Assembly: GCA_963796325.1 (NCBI GenBank)
Contig: CAWCLF010000004.1
Span: 92,592 to 156,591 of the forward strand
Direction: 5' to 3'
DNA length: 64,000 nucleotides
Source: CAVYGN01 sp963796325
GTDB taxonomy: Bacteria; Spirochaetota; Brevinematia; Brevinematales; JAOACQ01
The notes beneath the pieces are model-generated. The model ran no database searches, was not told the DNA's origin, and saw only the letters and a program-made list of their open reading frames with translations. Positions 52,320 through 61,644 of this stretch are shown one piece after another. Every line of letters starts with the position of its first letter. Within the stretch, counting starts at the first letter, position 1. Made by a program: the position numbers and the translations under genes.

Positions 52320-53120
52320 ATGGTTGTAACAATAGACATCGGGAACACAAATATTACTTTCGGATTATTTATAAGCGGCAGGGAAAATCCGGATGGACCC
52401 TCCGGACCTCTCTATTATGGGAATATCCGTACGATCAAAGAAATGACCGCAGATGAACTTGCCATAGGGTTTATTAACCTTTTAAAGATCTGGGGTGTTG
52501 AAGAGAATGACTTTAATAATAATGTTATCATATCCAGCGTTGTTCCGGAGCTCGATTATGTATTTACACACATGTTCGATAAATATTTCAGTGCAGTTCC
52601 GCATTTCATAGGCATTAAGGACATACCGCTGATTGTCCATTATGATTTTCCGGACGAAATAGGCGCCGACAGGCTTGTCAACGCATATGCAGGCTGCAGG
52701 CTGTTCCCCGGTGAAAATCTTATAATTGTCGATTTCGGCACCGCCACGACATTCGATGTGATCGATCAGGGCCGTTATTATGAGGGGGGGCTCATTATGA
52801 CAGGAATTTTGACGAGCCTCCGCGCTCTTGAAGAAAAGGCTTCTAAACTTCCTCATATCGATATTGAACAGCCGTCAAGGCTTATTGCTAAAAACACGGC
52901 GGACGGCATACGGTCGGGCGTGATAAACGGAGCCGGGGCAATGGTCGATGAGCTTGCCGGGAGAATAGTGCATGATATGAATTGGAAACATTACAAAGTA
53001 GTGGCAACGGGAGGCTTATCGAAACTGATAAAACCGGCGTCGAAAGCCGTCGAAATGATCGATAGAAGGCTGACCCTGAAAGGGTTGTACTACCTATGGC
53101 AATTAAAAAGCTTTTTATAG
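52320..53120 (+). CDS. coaX: Type III pantothenate kinase
   Basis: First step of CoA synthesis. 266 residues of the ASKHA fold: VTIDIGNTNITFGLF (phosphate loop), PDEIGADRLVNAYA, VDFGTATTFDVI, and GGLIMTGILTSLRAL, where family members usually have a Pro (GGxIxPG). Likely monovalent-cation dependent like other CoaX. It ends 25 bp inside the amidase gene. Confidence 0.93.
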   Translation: MVVTIDIGNTNITFGLFISGRENPDGPSGPLYYGNIRTIKEMTADELAIGFINLLKIWGVEENDFNNNVIISSVVPELDYVFTHMFDKYFSAVPHFIGIKDIPLIVHYDFPDEIGADRLVNAYAGCRLFPGENLIIVDFGTATTFDVIDQGRYYEGGLIMTGILTSLRALEEKASKLPHIDIEQPSRLIAKNTADGIRSGVINGAGAMVDELAGRIVHDMNWKHYKVVATGGLSKLIKPASKAVEMIDRRLTLKGLYYLWQLKSFL

Positions 53121-54244
53121 CAGCGCTCCTTTTTGGAGCGTTTTACTTTGTTATACCGGCCTGGCTGCGCGCGGACACGCCCGTCTCCAGTTTCTGCGAT
53201 AAATTCAAATGTGAAGCGCTATACAACATTAATCGCGGATACATCGATATTACAAAACAGGGCAGGAATGCGAGAATATATTTGACTCTGCCCTATATAG
53301 TTTCAGGCGGAAATATTCATTACATGGATCGTACACCCATTATCGACAAAAAGGGTGAAATTGAACTTCCCGATGAATATTGTCTGAAACTTTCTCAAAT
53401 ATTCAGCCAGACGCAGTTGTCGAATGCTTCTATTATAACTAATGCAGCCGGCAGCTTTCCTGCTGCCGCAACTAATGAAAAAAGTGACCAGTCCGTTAAG
53501 TCGAACTATAATATACCCGAACAGGAAAAGGGTTTTATTCCGATAGATACGGTTATTATAGATCCGGGTCATGGCGGCAAGGACCCCGGAGGAATAGGCA
53601 TCGATGGTATAAAAGAAAAGGAAATAGTATTATCGGTAGCTAAAATTATTAGCGGATACCTTAGAAAAGAGAGCAGTTTACAGGTCGAATTTACAAGGAA
53701 TGCCGATGTTTTCGTTACCCTTAAGGATAGAACGGAAACCACAAAAGAGATTATAAAAAAAGGTAAAAAACCTGTTTTTATAAGTATACATGGAAATATT
53801 TCCCTTAATAAAAATGTGAGGGGAGTTGAAGTATATTCGCTATCGGACAGAGCGACAGACAGCGAGGCATTGTCCGTTGAAACTGTGGAAAATGCAGGTT
53901 TTTCGAAAAACGATGTTGAGAAAACCGAGGGCTTGTATTTTATTATTGCCGATCTCCTGAAAGATGCTGTAAGGAGGCTGTCCGAAAGGCTTTCCGGGGA
54001 AATCGGCTATCATTTGAACCAGGGTACCGGGCAGAATGTAAAAAGTGATAAAAAGGCTAATTTCTATGTACTGAGGTATAACAGCGTTCCGTCGATACTG
54101 GTGGAAATCGGTTATTTATCGAATTCAGCCGAAGGAAAAAATCTGATTAACAGGGAGTATCAAAAAAAGATCGCACATGGCATAGAGAAGGGGATATTGT
54201 CCTTTATAGAAAAATATAACAATACAAGGGGTTTTAAAAAATGA
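53096..54244 (+). CDS. N-acetylmuramoyl-L-alanine amidase (Amidase_3)
   Basis: A peptidoglycan hydrolase that cuts between MurNAc and the stem peptide. 382 residues with an N-terminal signal (LFIAALLFGAFYFVIPAWLRA), an AMIN-like or linker segment to about 140, then the zinc catalytic domain: VIIDPGHGGKDPGG (His), the Glu of IKEKEIVLS, SIHGN (His) and ILVEIGYLSN (catalytic Glu). The family usually reads SIHAN; here Gly replaces Ala. It starts inside coaX and shares ATGA with the GerMN gene after it. In Treponema pallidum, as I recall, an amidase and a small protein likewise precede flaA. Confidence 0.93.
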   Translation: MAIKKLFIAALLFGAFYFVIPAWLRADTPVSSFCDKFKCEALYNINRGYIDITKQGRNARIYLTLPYIVSGGNIHYMDRTPIIDKKGEIELPDEYCLKLSQIFSQTQLSNASIITNAAGSFPAAATNEKSDQSVKSNYNIPEQEKGFIPIDTVIIDPGHGGKDPGGIGIDGIKEKEIVLSVAKIISGYLRKESSLQVEFTRNADVFVTLKDRTETTKEIIKKGKKPVFISIHGNISLNKNVRGVEVYSLSDRATDSEALSVETVENAGFSKNDVEKTEGLYFIIADLLKDAVRRLSERLSGEIGYHLNQGTGQNVKSDKKANFYVLRYNSVPSILVEIGYLSNSAEGKNLINREYQKKIAHGIEKGILSFIEKYNNTRGFKK

Positions 54245-54753
54245 ATTTGATCAAGAACTGGCGGTTTGTTTTAATTGCCGTATTTATTATCATTATAGCG
54301 GTTTTAATACCGTTCCTGACAGGAAAAATAAAAGCATACGATTTTTATTATCCTGACAAGGATTTAAAGGCTTTGAGATCCGAGCACAGGACCATAGAAA
54401 TTCAAGGAATGCCGGGTGAAAGCACTGAGGAAAAAATAATAAGGGAATATATGCTCGGGCCGGAGAAATATGAATTAAAACTGCCTGCCGGCGATAAAAT
54501 CCAGATTAAAAATGTATGGCTGGTCACGAACTGGAAAACAAAGACAATAGTGATTAATTTCAACAGTGAATTTTCCGGATTTGTTCAATCCAACAAGGAT
54601 AATTCCGTATGGCTGTTAAGAGGCCTTATTGAAACAGTAAAATCCGGAACAACGGCCGACAAGCTTATTATATATTCCGATGACCAGCCGTTCAGGAAAA
54701 AGGTTGGAAACTGGAACTTTTTGTATGCCGTTCCCCTGCGGTATAAAAAATAA
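54241..54753 (+). CDS. GerMN-domain membrane-anchored protein
   Basis: 170 residues: one N-terminal membrane span (about 7-28, RFVLIAVFIIIIAVLIPFL) and a GerMN-like domain: IEIQGMPGESTEEKIIREYM, VKNVWLV-type strand (IKNVWLVTNWKTKTIVINFN) and LIETVKSGTTADKLIIYSDD. GerMN domains occur in GerM spore proteins and, in spirochaetes, beside amidases and flagellar genes; a periplasmic envelope role is likely. ATGA overlap with the amidase indicates coupling. Confidence 0.8.
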   Translation: MNLIKNWRFVLIAVFIIIIAVLIPFLTGKIKAYDFYYPDKDLKALRSEHRTIEIQGMPGESTEEKIIREYMLGPEKYELKLPAGDKIQIKNVWLVTNWKTKTIVINFNSEFSGFVQSNKDNSVWLLRGLIETVKSGTTADKLIIYSDDQPFRKKVGNWNFLYAVPLRYKK

Positions 54754-54876
54754 TTGCTTCCCGTTATTAAACTTTTAAATATCTATTACCGATCTTAATG
54801 ATAACTCAATGGGCATTAATCCCTTATGGTGATTATCGGCCCTGCGGTAAAACGCTTTAGTTTTATAAAATAAATA

Positions 54877-54904
54877 TTGACATATTTAAAATTAGTAATA
54901 AAAT
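54877..54904 (+). promoter_or_regulatory. Promoter of flaA
   Basis: TTGACA (54877-54882), a 16-bp AT-rich spacer and TAAAAT (54899-54904), 41 bp before flaA. A second TTGACA at 54907 has no good -10. This looks like a housekeeping promoter; no sigma28-type TAAA/GCCGATAA pair is visible, which fits constitutive FlaA. Confidence 0.6.
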
Positions 54905-54945
54905 AATTGACAGTTTGAAGAATTATTTTTTAAAGGAGTGGATAT

Positions 54946-55977
54946 ATGAAGAAAGGAGTTGTGTGGTTATTTACGGGCTTATTTTTAATGATGAGTTCAG
55001 TTACTTTCTCTGCTGTTAAGAAATTGCTGATTGACTTTAACACATATGAGTCTAATATCGCAACAGTTGCCGCAAAGGATCAGACCATTCATTCCAATAT
55101 GGTTTTAAAGGGAAAAACCGTTGACCTCTCTCAGTTCGGATATCCCCAGGTCGAATTTTCAGGATCCGACTGGGCAATCGACAAATGGAAGGTCCAGCTT
55201 GCCTCTTCTGCGAATACTGTAAGGAATAATGTCCTGTCCTATACTATGAAAGTTCCCAGCAAGAAATTCGGAGATGTTCTCGGCGCAAGAATACACTTTA
55301 TTGAAGGCAGGTTCCTATCATGGGCGATCATAATGCCTCCTTTTCAGTTTTATCCATATTACGATGACGGTTCCGATGTCAATGTAACCGCAAACGGGGA
55401 AGAAAACACCCTTACAATGGGCATTCTGATGAATGTAGGCCAGATCAAGTCCGTATCTTCCTGGGTATATGGTCTTAACTACCAGATGCAGGTCGGAGTG
55501 CGCATGCGCGACAGGAACGATGAAATTCAGGATTATTATATGGGATCTGTATTTTATGACGGCTGGAGAAAGCTGGTGTGGACAAATCCCGACTATACCG
55601 AATCAATCCAGGACAGGGTACTGCAGAGAATAGCACTTTATCCGAGAAGCTATCCTTATGTAGCCTTCGATTCTTATGTCGTTTACAAGCCTGAGATTGA
55701 AAATGGCGGGGATTTTGTAATTTATTTTAAGGATGTTGAAGTCGAATACGACAGGGCGATCATCCGTGAAGAACTGGATATAGACGATGAAGCCGCCTGG
55801 GGCATTCTTGCCGCCGAAAGGTTGAAAAAGAGAGTGATCGATTTGAGGAATATCGGTGAAAAGATCTATCTGATGAGACAGGAAGAAAAGAGACAGCAGC
55901 TCGCAGGTCAGCAGAATGCGCCTAAGACAACTACTACGACCACAACTCCGACAACCTCTACTAACACAAATAAATAG
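54946..55977 (+). CDS. flaA: Periplasmic flagellar filament outer-layer (sheath) protein FlaA
   Basis: FlaA forms the sheath around the FlaB core of spirochaete periplasmic flagella. 343 residues, signal peptide VVWLFTGLFLMMSSVTFSA, then LIDFNTYESN, SVSSWVYGLNYQMQVGVRMR and the C-terminal KDVEVEYDRAIIREE. FlaA is unique to spirochaetes, so this gene identifies the phylum. The end is a low-complexity Thr run (APKTTTTTTTPTTSTNTNK), a possible site for O-glycosylation. Strong AAAGGAG ribosome site. Followed by a terminator. Confidence 0.95.
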   Translation: MKKGVVWLFTGLFLMMSSVTFSAVKKLLIDFNTYESNIATVAAKDQTIHSNMVLKGKTVDLSQFGYPQVEFSGSDWAIDKWKVQLASSANTVRNNVLSYTMKVPSKKFGDVLGARIHFIEGRFLSWAIIMPPFQFYPYYDDGSDVNVTANGEENTLTMGILMNVGQIKSVSSWVYGLNYQMQVGVRMRDRNDEIQDYYMGSVFYDGWRKLVWTNPDYTESIQDRVLQRIALYPRSYPYVAFDSYVVYKPEIENGGDFVIYFKDVEVEYDRAIIREELDIDDEAAWGILAAERLKKRVIDLRNIGEKIYLMRQEEKRQQLAGQQNAPKTTTTTTTPTTSTNTNK

Positions 55978-56003
55978 AATCGAATCTCTGTAAAAAAATT
56001 ACC

Positions 56004-56034
56004 GGGGCTGTCCTTTTGGGACAGCCCCTTTTTT
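56004..56034. terminator. Bidirectional terminator between flaA and the Maf gene
   Basis: A 10-bp GGGGCTGTCC stem (56004-56013 with 56019-56028), loop TTTTG, then six T (56029-56034). In the other direction seven T follow after a short spacer (55991-55998 region). It serves both convergent genes; the Maf stop codon lies in its tail. Confidence 0.9.
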
Positions 56035-57772
56035 ATGTGCCCAGTCTTTTTTTAATAATACGGAATAGATAGGAAAGACCATCGGAGGCTTCTTCATAGA
56101 AAGATTGCCAGACGTTGAGAATTTCAAGGTTTTCGTGTTCTCCGCCGGTCCGGGACACCATGTCGATGGATTCCTGCATTGTAAATTCGACTAAACGGGC
56201 TAAAAGAGGACTGTCATGTATGGATTTCCGGAAGATATCATCGAACAGGGACATAATTTTTAATTCCTTTTCAATCCCTTCATTATTCCTGATTTTTTGG
56301 ATTGCTGTGATCGAAGATGAAAGGGCCCTTCCTGCATAAGCCAGTATATTTTCAATTTTTAACTCGATATCGCTAAGTAATTCTTTAAAACCCTTCTCAT
56401 CGGCAATCCTGTTTTCAGGCGAGTAAGATAAACTTTTTTCAAACGGAATGCCGGTTAAAAAAGGCTTTAAGGCGTCTTCGAGCGGCATGTGATCTGCACC
56501 TTTAATTATCGCGCCTCCCTGTGTTGAATTGATGATCCTGGCATTCGTAATTTTGAATTCGTTTTTAAACCATTCCAGAAATGTTAGAAATTTTCTGTCG
56601 GTCGGGACCTTTTCTCCGTTCCAGCCGTCAATTTCAATTCTGTCGGATAATATAAGCGTTCCGGAGTTATAGCTCTCGAAAGTATGGAACCTGTTTATTT
56701 TATGATAAAGGAATTCTTCCAGTATGCTTCCCTTAATATGGGTTTGTTTTTTCGGATAAGAGAGATCCTGACCTATAAAAATTATCGGATCGCATTTTAA
56801 AAACCTTGCAAGGTCGAAAGCCGTGGTCGAGACGGAACCTCCGCACAGGAGAGTCCCCTTATCCCCCCAGAACCTTTTCAATTCTTCATAACAAGGAAAG
56901 CATGAATCGAAAAGGACTATTTTTTCGGGATTGTATTTAATGAAGCTCTGGATAGAGGCTGATGCATCTATAACAAGGGCTGCATCTTTTCGGGAAGCAT
57001 ATAAAAGATATTGAGAATTTTTATCCTGGGGATCTACGCTGACAATAAAATCGGGTTGTATGTCATGCTCAATAAGATTTGCATATGCTGTATCGGTTGT
57101 AATTATTACGGGAATATCCCTGTACTTTTCGAGCACCCCGATATTTAATGAAAGGGATGGTCCTGCCCCGACTATTACAGCCGGCTTTTTTTCAAAATTA
57201 TGCTTTATATCCAGGATACCGGGCAGCTTAAAATAAAAAGAGGAGTTTTTAATGATATTTTTAACCCAGACCTTTTGAAACCTTTTTAATGTTGATTTAT
57301 TAATCTGTTTTTTAGAAAGGTAAGCCGCAATTATACCGTCAAGGGACGAAAATGTTTCTGGGAAAAGGCTGATATAGGGGCGGTTTATATAAAAATTGAG
57401 TTCCCTTATTAAATTGTTCTCAAGGAAATCCGTTATTGCAGATATATCGTTCCTGATGAGAGTTACTCTTTTATCTTTTAATATGCTTTTTACCCTGCCG
57501 ATTTGTGAGGCTAATTCGAATATGGGACTGTCAGGTTCAAAGACGATGACAGAAAATGATGTGTTATTAAGGATATATTCTACGGTATACCCAAGGCCGA
57601 AGCCTGCTAAAAGGACCCATGGAAGGGCAGGGTTGAACTTCGATACTGCTTTTTGAGCTTCCCTTAAGGGCTGTGAAGAATGCAGGGTAATTACATGGTC
57701 CTTTGCATGAATTTTTGCGTTTATTATGCCTTCTGAAGTTGTTAACGGTTCAATAAAAAAAGAATCCGCCAT
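56033..57772 (-). CDS. Maf/DUF115 motility-associated glycosyltransferase-like protein
   Basis: 579 residues from the ATG at 57772 (AGGGG eight bases upstream). The centre has VIVGAGPSLSLNIGVL, then ITTDTAYANLI and PDFIVSVDPQDKN, and FIGQDLSYP; this is the DUF115 (MptE-like) domain found in Maf flagellin glycosyltransferases, which attach pseudaminic or legionaminic-type sugars. LLAGFGLGYTVEYIL near residue 55 is part of the N-terminal domain. It faces flaA across a shared terminator, so a role in glycosylating flagellar filament proteins is a reasonable inference. Cotranscribed with the transpeptidase gene upstream (14 bp gap). Confidence 0.82.
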   Translation of the reverse strand: MADSFFIEPLTTSEGIINAKIHAKDHVITLHSSQPLREAQKAVSKFNPALPWVLLAGFGLGYTVEYILNNTSFSVIVFEPDSPIFELASQIGRVKSILKDKRVTLIRNDISAITDFLENNLIRELNFYINRPYISLFPETFSSLDGIIAAYLSKKQINKSTLKRFQKVWVKNIIKNSSFYFKLPGILDIKHNFEKKPAVIVGAGPSLSLNIGVLEKYRDIPVIITTDTAYANLIEHDIQPDFIVSVDPQDKNSQYLLYASRKDAALVIDASASIQSFIKYNPEKIVLFDSCFPCYEELKRFWGDKGTLLCGGSVSTTAFDLARFLKCDPIIFIGQDLSYPKKQTHIKGSILEEFLYHKINRFHTFESYNSGTLILSDRIEIDGWNGEKVPTDRKFLTFLEWFKNEFKITNARIINSTQGGAIIKGADHMPLEDALKPFLTGIPFEKSLSYSPENRIADEKGFKELLSDIELKIENILAYAGRALSSSITAIQKIRNNEGIEKELKIMSLFDDIFRKSIHDSPLLARLVEFTMQESIDMVSRTGGEHENLEILNVWQSFYEEASDGLSYLFRIIKKRLGT

Positions 57773-57785
57773 TCTTTTATCCCCT

Positions 57786-59381
57786 CTAATCATTGGGAAA
57801 ATACGATGTAGAGGTTATTATGCGGCGCATTATACTGGCAAAAACCGGAGCCGCGACCAGGCCTCCGGTATGATTATCGCCATGGGGCCGGTTTATTACG
57901 ACCAGGAATGTATATTTCGGTTTTACTGAAGGAACATAACCTACAAAAACGGCATTAAACAGATCCTGGTAATAGCCGGCGGACTTTTCCTTTGCTATCT
58001 GGCCTGTCCCGGTTTTCCCCGCTATTTTAATTCCTTCGATTTGAGCGGAAATTGCCGTACCGTTTTCTCCGACGACTTTTTCCATCATTTTTAAAAGGCT
58101 TGAGCTGGTTTCAGGAGATATGACAGGATATTGTTTCATATCGGGTTTATAGATATCGTTGCCCTTATCGTCGATAATGCTTCTGATTAAAACAGGTGTT
58201 CTGTAAACCCCGCCGTCGGCTATTACAGCGCTGGCTATGGACAGCTGCAGCGCATTGACGCCGATTTCCTGTCCTATCGATATCATGTATTTTGAAAGGA
58301 TCGACCACTTTTCAGGACTTCTGAGGATTCCGCTTGAATTTTCTAATAATGGGAGCGGGACCGGCGCACCGAATCCGAATTTAAGAAGAAAGGAATAAAA
58401 ATCTTTTTTCCTGAACCTGTCGGCAACCTGGACCATTCCCACATTGCATGATTTCTGTATGATTGTCGACAGGTCCACCTTCCCATGTGCTGTCGGGCAT
58501 GTAAAATTATGATCCTCAACCGAAGCCTCGCCTGTGCATTCATAAACAGGATAACCGGGAGCGGCAAATTTATTTTCGAGAGCAAATGCGGCACTAAACT
58601 GCTTCATTACCGACCCGGGTTCGAAAATGCTTGAATTCGCCCTGGACTGAAGGTTATATGAAGTAATGCTTTTAATATCGTTGGGATCATACGATGGATA
58701 ATTTACCATTGCAAGTATTTCCATTGAACTGTTGTCAATGATAATTACGCTGCCGAATTCAGCCTTGCTGTCAATGACGCCCTTTTTAAGTTCTTCGTAT
58801 GCAATTCCCGATATTTCGGCATCGATGGTAGTATTGACTGAATATCCTTTTGCCAAATCGTTATTCATAGAGAGCTCGAGTCCGGAAAGTCCCGTATTAT
58901 CTATTCCTACGACGCCTACGGCATGGGCCGTCGAATAATACGGATAAAATCTCCCCTGTTCGGTAATAACACCGAGTTCATCCTTCTGTAAGAGATTGCT
59001 TTTTTTAAGTTCTGAAATAAGATCCCGGACAGGGCCGCTTTCTCTAAGCGGCATCTTTCTTTTTATCCAGGCAAACGTTTTATCGGAGAATAGCCCCGAC
59101 AATTCGTTTGTCTCGAAATAATTTTTCGAGAGCATGGCGTACAGATTACGTTTGTAGTTTCCATCCATCAGTTTAGGCCGCATATAAACGGAATAAAATG
59201 TCGAAGTCGCTGCAAGTTCCCTGTCTCTCCTGTCGAATATTGAACCCCTTACAGTAACCGCCGCCTGGATATTTTTTAACCTGGAATCAGGAAATAATGA
59301 AATGACAACGATCCTGATCTGGAGCAGGATAAAAAAAAGAATAAAGATAAAGAAAATGATTCCTATCCTGTTCTGGCGCAT
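57786..59381 (-). CDS. Class B penicillin-binding protein, division transpeptidase (FtsI/PBP2-like)
   Basis: A peptidoglycan transpeptidase, 531 residues. One N-terminal membrane anchor (IIFFIFILFFILLQIRIVVI), a pedestal domain with RGSIFDRRDRELA, and the penicillin-binding domain with S257-V-M-K260 (EPGSVMK), S311-C-N313 and K456-T-G458, all three motifs intact. The RGxIxDRxG start and short C-terminus (no PASTA) fit FtsI. No mraW/ftsL/mur genes are adjacent, so this is not the classical dcw cluster and the FtsI call stays tentative. Confidence 0.9.
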   Translation of the reverse strand: MRQNRIGIIFFIFILFFILLQIRIVVISLFPDSRLKNIQAAVTVRGSIFDRRDRELAATSTFYSVYMRPKLMDGNYKRNLYAMLSKNYFETNELSGLFSDKTFAWIKRKMPLRESGPVRDLISELKKSNLLQKDELGVITEQGRFYPYYSTAHAVGVVGIDNTGLSGLELSMNNDLAKGYSVNTTIDAEISGIAYEELKKGVIDSKAEFGSVIIIDNSSMEILAMVNYPSYDPNDIKSITSYNLQSRANSSIFEPGSVMKQFSAAFALENKFAAPGYPVYECTGEASVEDHNFTCPTAHGKVDLSTIIQKSCNVGMVQVADRFRKKDFYSFLLKFGFGAPVPLPLLENSSGILRSPEKWSILSKYMISIGQEIGVNALQLSIASAVIADGGVYRTPVLIRSIIDDKGNDIYKPDMKQYPVISPETSSSLLKMMEKVVGENGTAISAQIEGIKIAGKTGTGQIAKEKSAGYYQDLFNAVFVGYVPSVKPKYTFLVVINRPHGDNHTGGLVAAPVFASIMRRIITSTSYFPND

Positions 59382-59531
59382 GAAAAATCCTCGCTACCCA
59401 TTATAAATAATCCTGTTTTAAAATGCTATTTTTTATCTCCGGCATCGTTATTTCTCAATTTATAAGGTCTCTTTACCGAAAAATAACTGCGTGTCATAAA
59501 TATTGGAACCGGTAAAAACGGAGGACCCATT

Positions 59532-60935
59532 ATGTCGACTCTTGTCAGCCTGATTATTTTTATTGCATACAAGGCATTAATTTTAGGTACAGCATATTTC
59601 GCAGTGCAGTACTATAAAATGCGTTTTGATATAGTAACATTATATTTTTACCTGTTTTTATCTTTTTTCCAGTTATTGTTCGTTGCTTTCCAGCTGTTCA
59701 GCAGGGGAAGGAAAAATAAAACGGGCCAGTATCTGCAGGCAGGAATAATATTCCAGTACACTCCCATAATAACACTTTCCATGGAAATTATCATACTCGG
59801 CCTGTCGGTCAGCTATCTGTACAGCCTGGAAAATGATCTTTTAAACCTGCTCCAGACTTTTACGGTTTTAATACCCCTCCATGCAATCTATTATTACCTG
59901 CACTCCATGCTTTTCGGATTAATTATTAAAAAAAGAAGCGTAAAAATAAAAAGCGCAAGCATTTTCCCGTTATTGCTCTTTACATTAATAGCTTTTTTTG
60001 AACCTGCCGGATATATGATATATAAATATTTGTATCAGATCAGGCTTAAACTTCTGGATGTATCAAGTTTAAATTCCGTCATCGGCATATCCAGGGCGGA
60101 TATTATTATGTTTGTTTCGATTATGATCATAAACGGTTTCTTGATTTTCCTCTTTCTTTATTACAAGGAGATAAAAGCCAAAAGCATATACAGAATGATA
60201 GAAAAACTCTCTATCGTTTCAAACATGAAAACCGTACCGGTTGACGATCCGAACGAATACGGATATATAGAAACGGGAATACGGGAATTCCAGGACAGGC
60301 TGATAAAAGAAAAGGGGGATATCACCCTTCTCAATGATTATATCTCAAAAAATATCAGGAATGAAATAACCAAGAGCGGTTTGAAGCAGGAGGGGGAAGA
60401 AAAGATGGCGGCAATAGCCACAATCAGATTCAGTATTTCCCTGCCGGAAACGGCTCCTGAAAGGTATGTGAAATTAATAAATTCGGTTTTTGTAATGATG
60501 GGTGAATATGCGGATGAATATGAAGCATACCCTTTTTTCCAGCTCAACAAGGCTGTCATAGTGTACGGCGTTCCATATTATTATGAACATGAAAAATATA
60601 ACTCGATAGAAGCAACCCAGAAAACTATCGGCGATATGGAAAGGATAATTGAAAACGAGGGGGGTGAAGTTTCCATTCATTCGGGGCTGTATAGCGGCAG
60701 TGTAATCGTAGGCGCTTATAATACGAAAGGGCGCGGACTAAAGGAATATTCCGTTGTAGGGAGCGGCGTGGAAATGTCCGAAAAGATTTCACTTGCGGCA
60801 GAAAATATAGATGCAAAAATGCTGGTTGCTTCAGGAATGATTGAAAATCTGAAAAATAAATTTTATCCGGAAAAGACATTCAAGTTAAAGATGAAAAACG
60901 GTGAAGACCTTGTTGTTTCAATGCTGAAGGTTTGA
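59532..60935 (+). CDS. Membrane class III nucleotide cyclase homologue, catalytic residues missing
   Basis: 467 residues with six N-terminal membrane segments (about 3-25, 36-58, 74-98, 108-132, 142-163, 189-212), a helical connector, and a C-terminal domain (about 290-467) resembling adenylate/guanylate cyclases (HSGLYSGSVIVGAYN and YSVVGSGVEMSEK). The two metal Asp are replaced (Thr297 and Asn339), and the VNxAxR motif is VEMSEK, so the transition-state Asn and Arg become Glu414 and Lys418. It should bind poorly or not turn over ATP/GTP; a pseudo-enzyme or receptor is more likely. GGAGG ribosome site. Only three bases separate its stop from the yqeY stop. Confidence 0.8.
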   Translation: MSTLVSLIIFIAYKALILGTAYFAVQYYKMRFDIVTLYFYLFLSFFQLLFVAFQLFSRGRKNKTGQYLQAGIIFQYTPIITLSMEIIILGLSVSYLYSLENDLLNLLQTFTVLIPLHAIYYYLHSMLFGLIIKKRSVKIKSASIFPLLLFTLIAFFEPAGYMIYKYLYQIRLKLLDVSSLNSVIGISRADIIMFVSIMIINGFLIFLFLYYKEIKAKSIYRMIEKLSIVSNMKTVPVDDPNEYGYIETGIREFQDRLIKEKGDITLLNDYISKNIRNEITKSGLKQEGEEKMAAIATIRFSISLPETAPERYVKLINSVFVMMGEYADEYEAYPFFQLNKAVIVYGVPYYYEHEKYNSIEATQKTIGDMERIIENEGGEVSIHSGLYSGSVIVGAYNTKGRGLKEYSVVGSGVEMSEKISLAAENIDAKMLVASGMIENLKNKFYPEKTFKLKMKNGEDLVVSMLKV

Positions 60936-60938
60936 CTT

Positions 60939-61388
60939 TCAGATTTTAGAGAGCTCCAGAGACACCGCATTTTTGACCATGCTGCCGTCCGCTCTTCCTT
61001 TCACTTTTGCCATTACTTCCTTCATGACTTTTCCCATATCGCCGGGGCCTTTAGCTCCCGTTTCGATTATTACGCTGCGCGTTATTTCCGAGAGTTCGTT
61101 TTCGGTCAGGGGAGGAGGCAGGAGCGTTGACAGGAACTCAATTTCGCTCTTTTCTTTATCGGACAGATCGGTTCTGTTGCCGGCTATAAATTCCTGCATG
61201 ACATCCTTTTTCTGCTTTATAGTTTTTTGAATAAAGGCAAAAACATCTCCGTCATCAAGTTCTTTCTTTTTATTGATAATCTCGTATTTAAGTTCGGAGA
61301 TAAGCATTGAAAGAACGCCGGTCAGGAATTTATCCCGGCTTTTCCGTGCTTCTATGTATTTTTTTTCAATATCGTTAAAAATTCCCAT
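60939..61388 (-). CDS. yqeY: GatB/YqeY domain protein
   Basis: A 149-residue YqeY-like protein: NDIEKKYIEARKSRDKFLTG, FLSTLLPPPLTENELSEITR and a GDMGKVMKEVMAKVKGRADG stretch. The family resembles the tRNA-binding tail of GatB; its role is unsettled. It follows rpsU after 11 bp, a common bacterial pairing. Confidence 0.92.
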   Translation of the reverse strand: MGIFNDIEKKYIEARKSRDKFLTGVLSMLISELKYEIINKKKELDDGDVFAFIQKTIKQKKDVMQEFIAGNRTDLSDKEKSEIEFLSTLLPPPLTENELSEITRSVIIETGAKGPGDMGKVMKEVMAKVKGRADGSMVKNAVSLELSKI

Positions 61389-61399
61389 AAGGTTTTCCG

Positions 61400-61612
61400 T
61401 CAGATATAACGGCTCATAAGGCGCATTTTTCTGATCTTTTTTTCTATCTTGCGCTGGACCGTTGATATTTTTTTCTTTCTTGATTCTGACGGCTTTTCAT
61501 AAAAGCGATGTTTTTTCTCTTCTGTAAGAATTCCGTCCTTTTCGACTTCCTTCTTGAATCTTTTCAGTGCCGAATCAACCGATTCATTGTCCCTTACGTC
61601 AACTTGCAGCAT
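61400..61612 (-). CDS. rpsU: 30S ribosomal protein bS21
   Basis: A 70-residue basic helical protein needed for initiation in many bacteria: DVRDNESVDSALKRFKKEVE, then long Lys/Arg-rich helices. AGAGG ribosome site. Part of the hinT-rpsU-yqeY unit. Confidence 0.94.
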   Translation of the reverse strand: MLQVDVRDNESVDSALKRFKKEVEKDGILTEEKKHRFYEKPSESRKKKISTVQRKIEKKIRKMRLMSRYI

Positions 61613-61644
61613 TCCATATACCTCTTTATAAATTTAATACAAGC

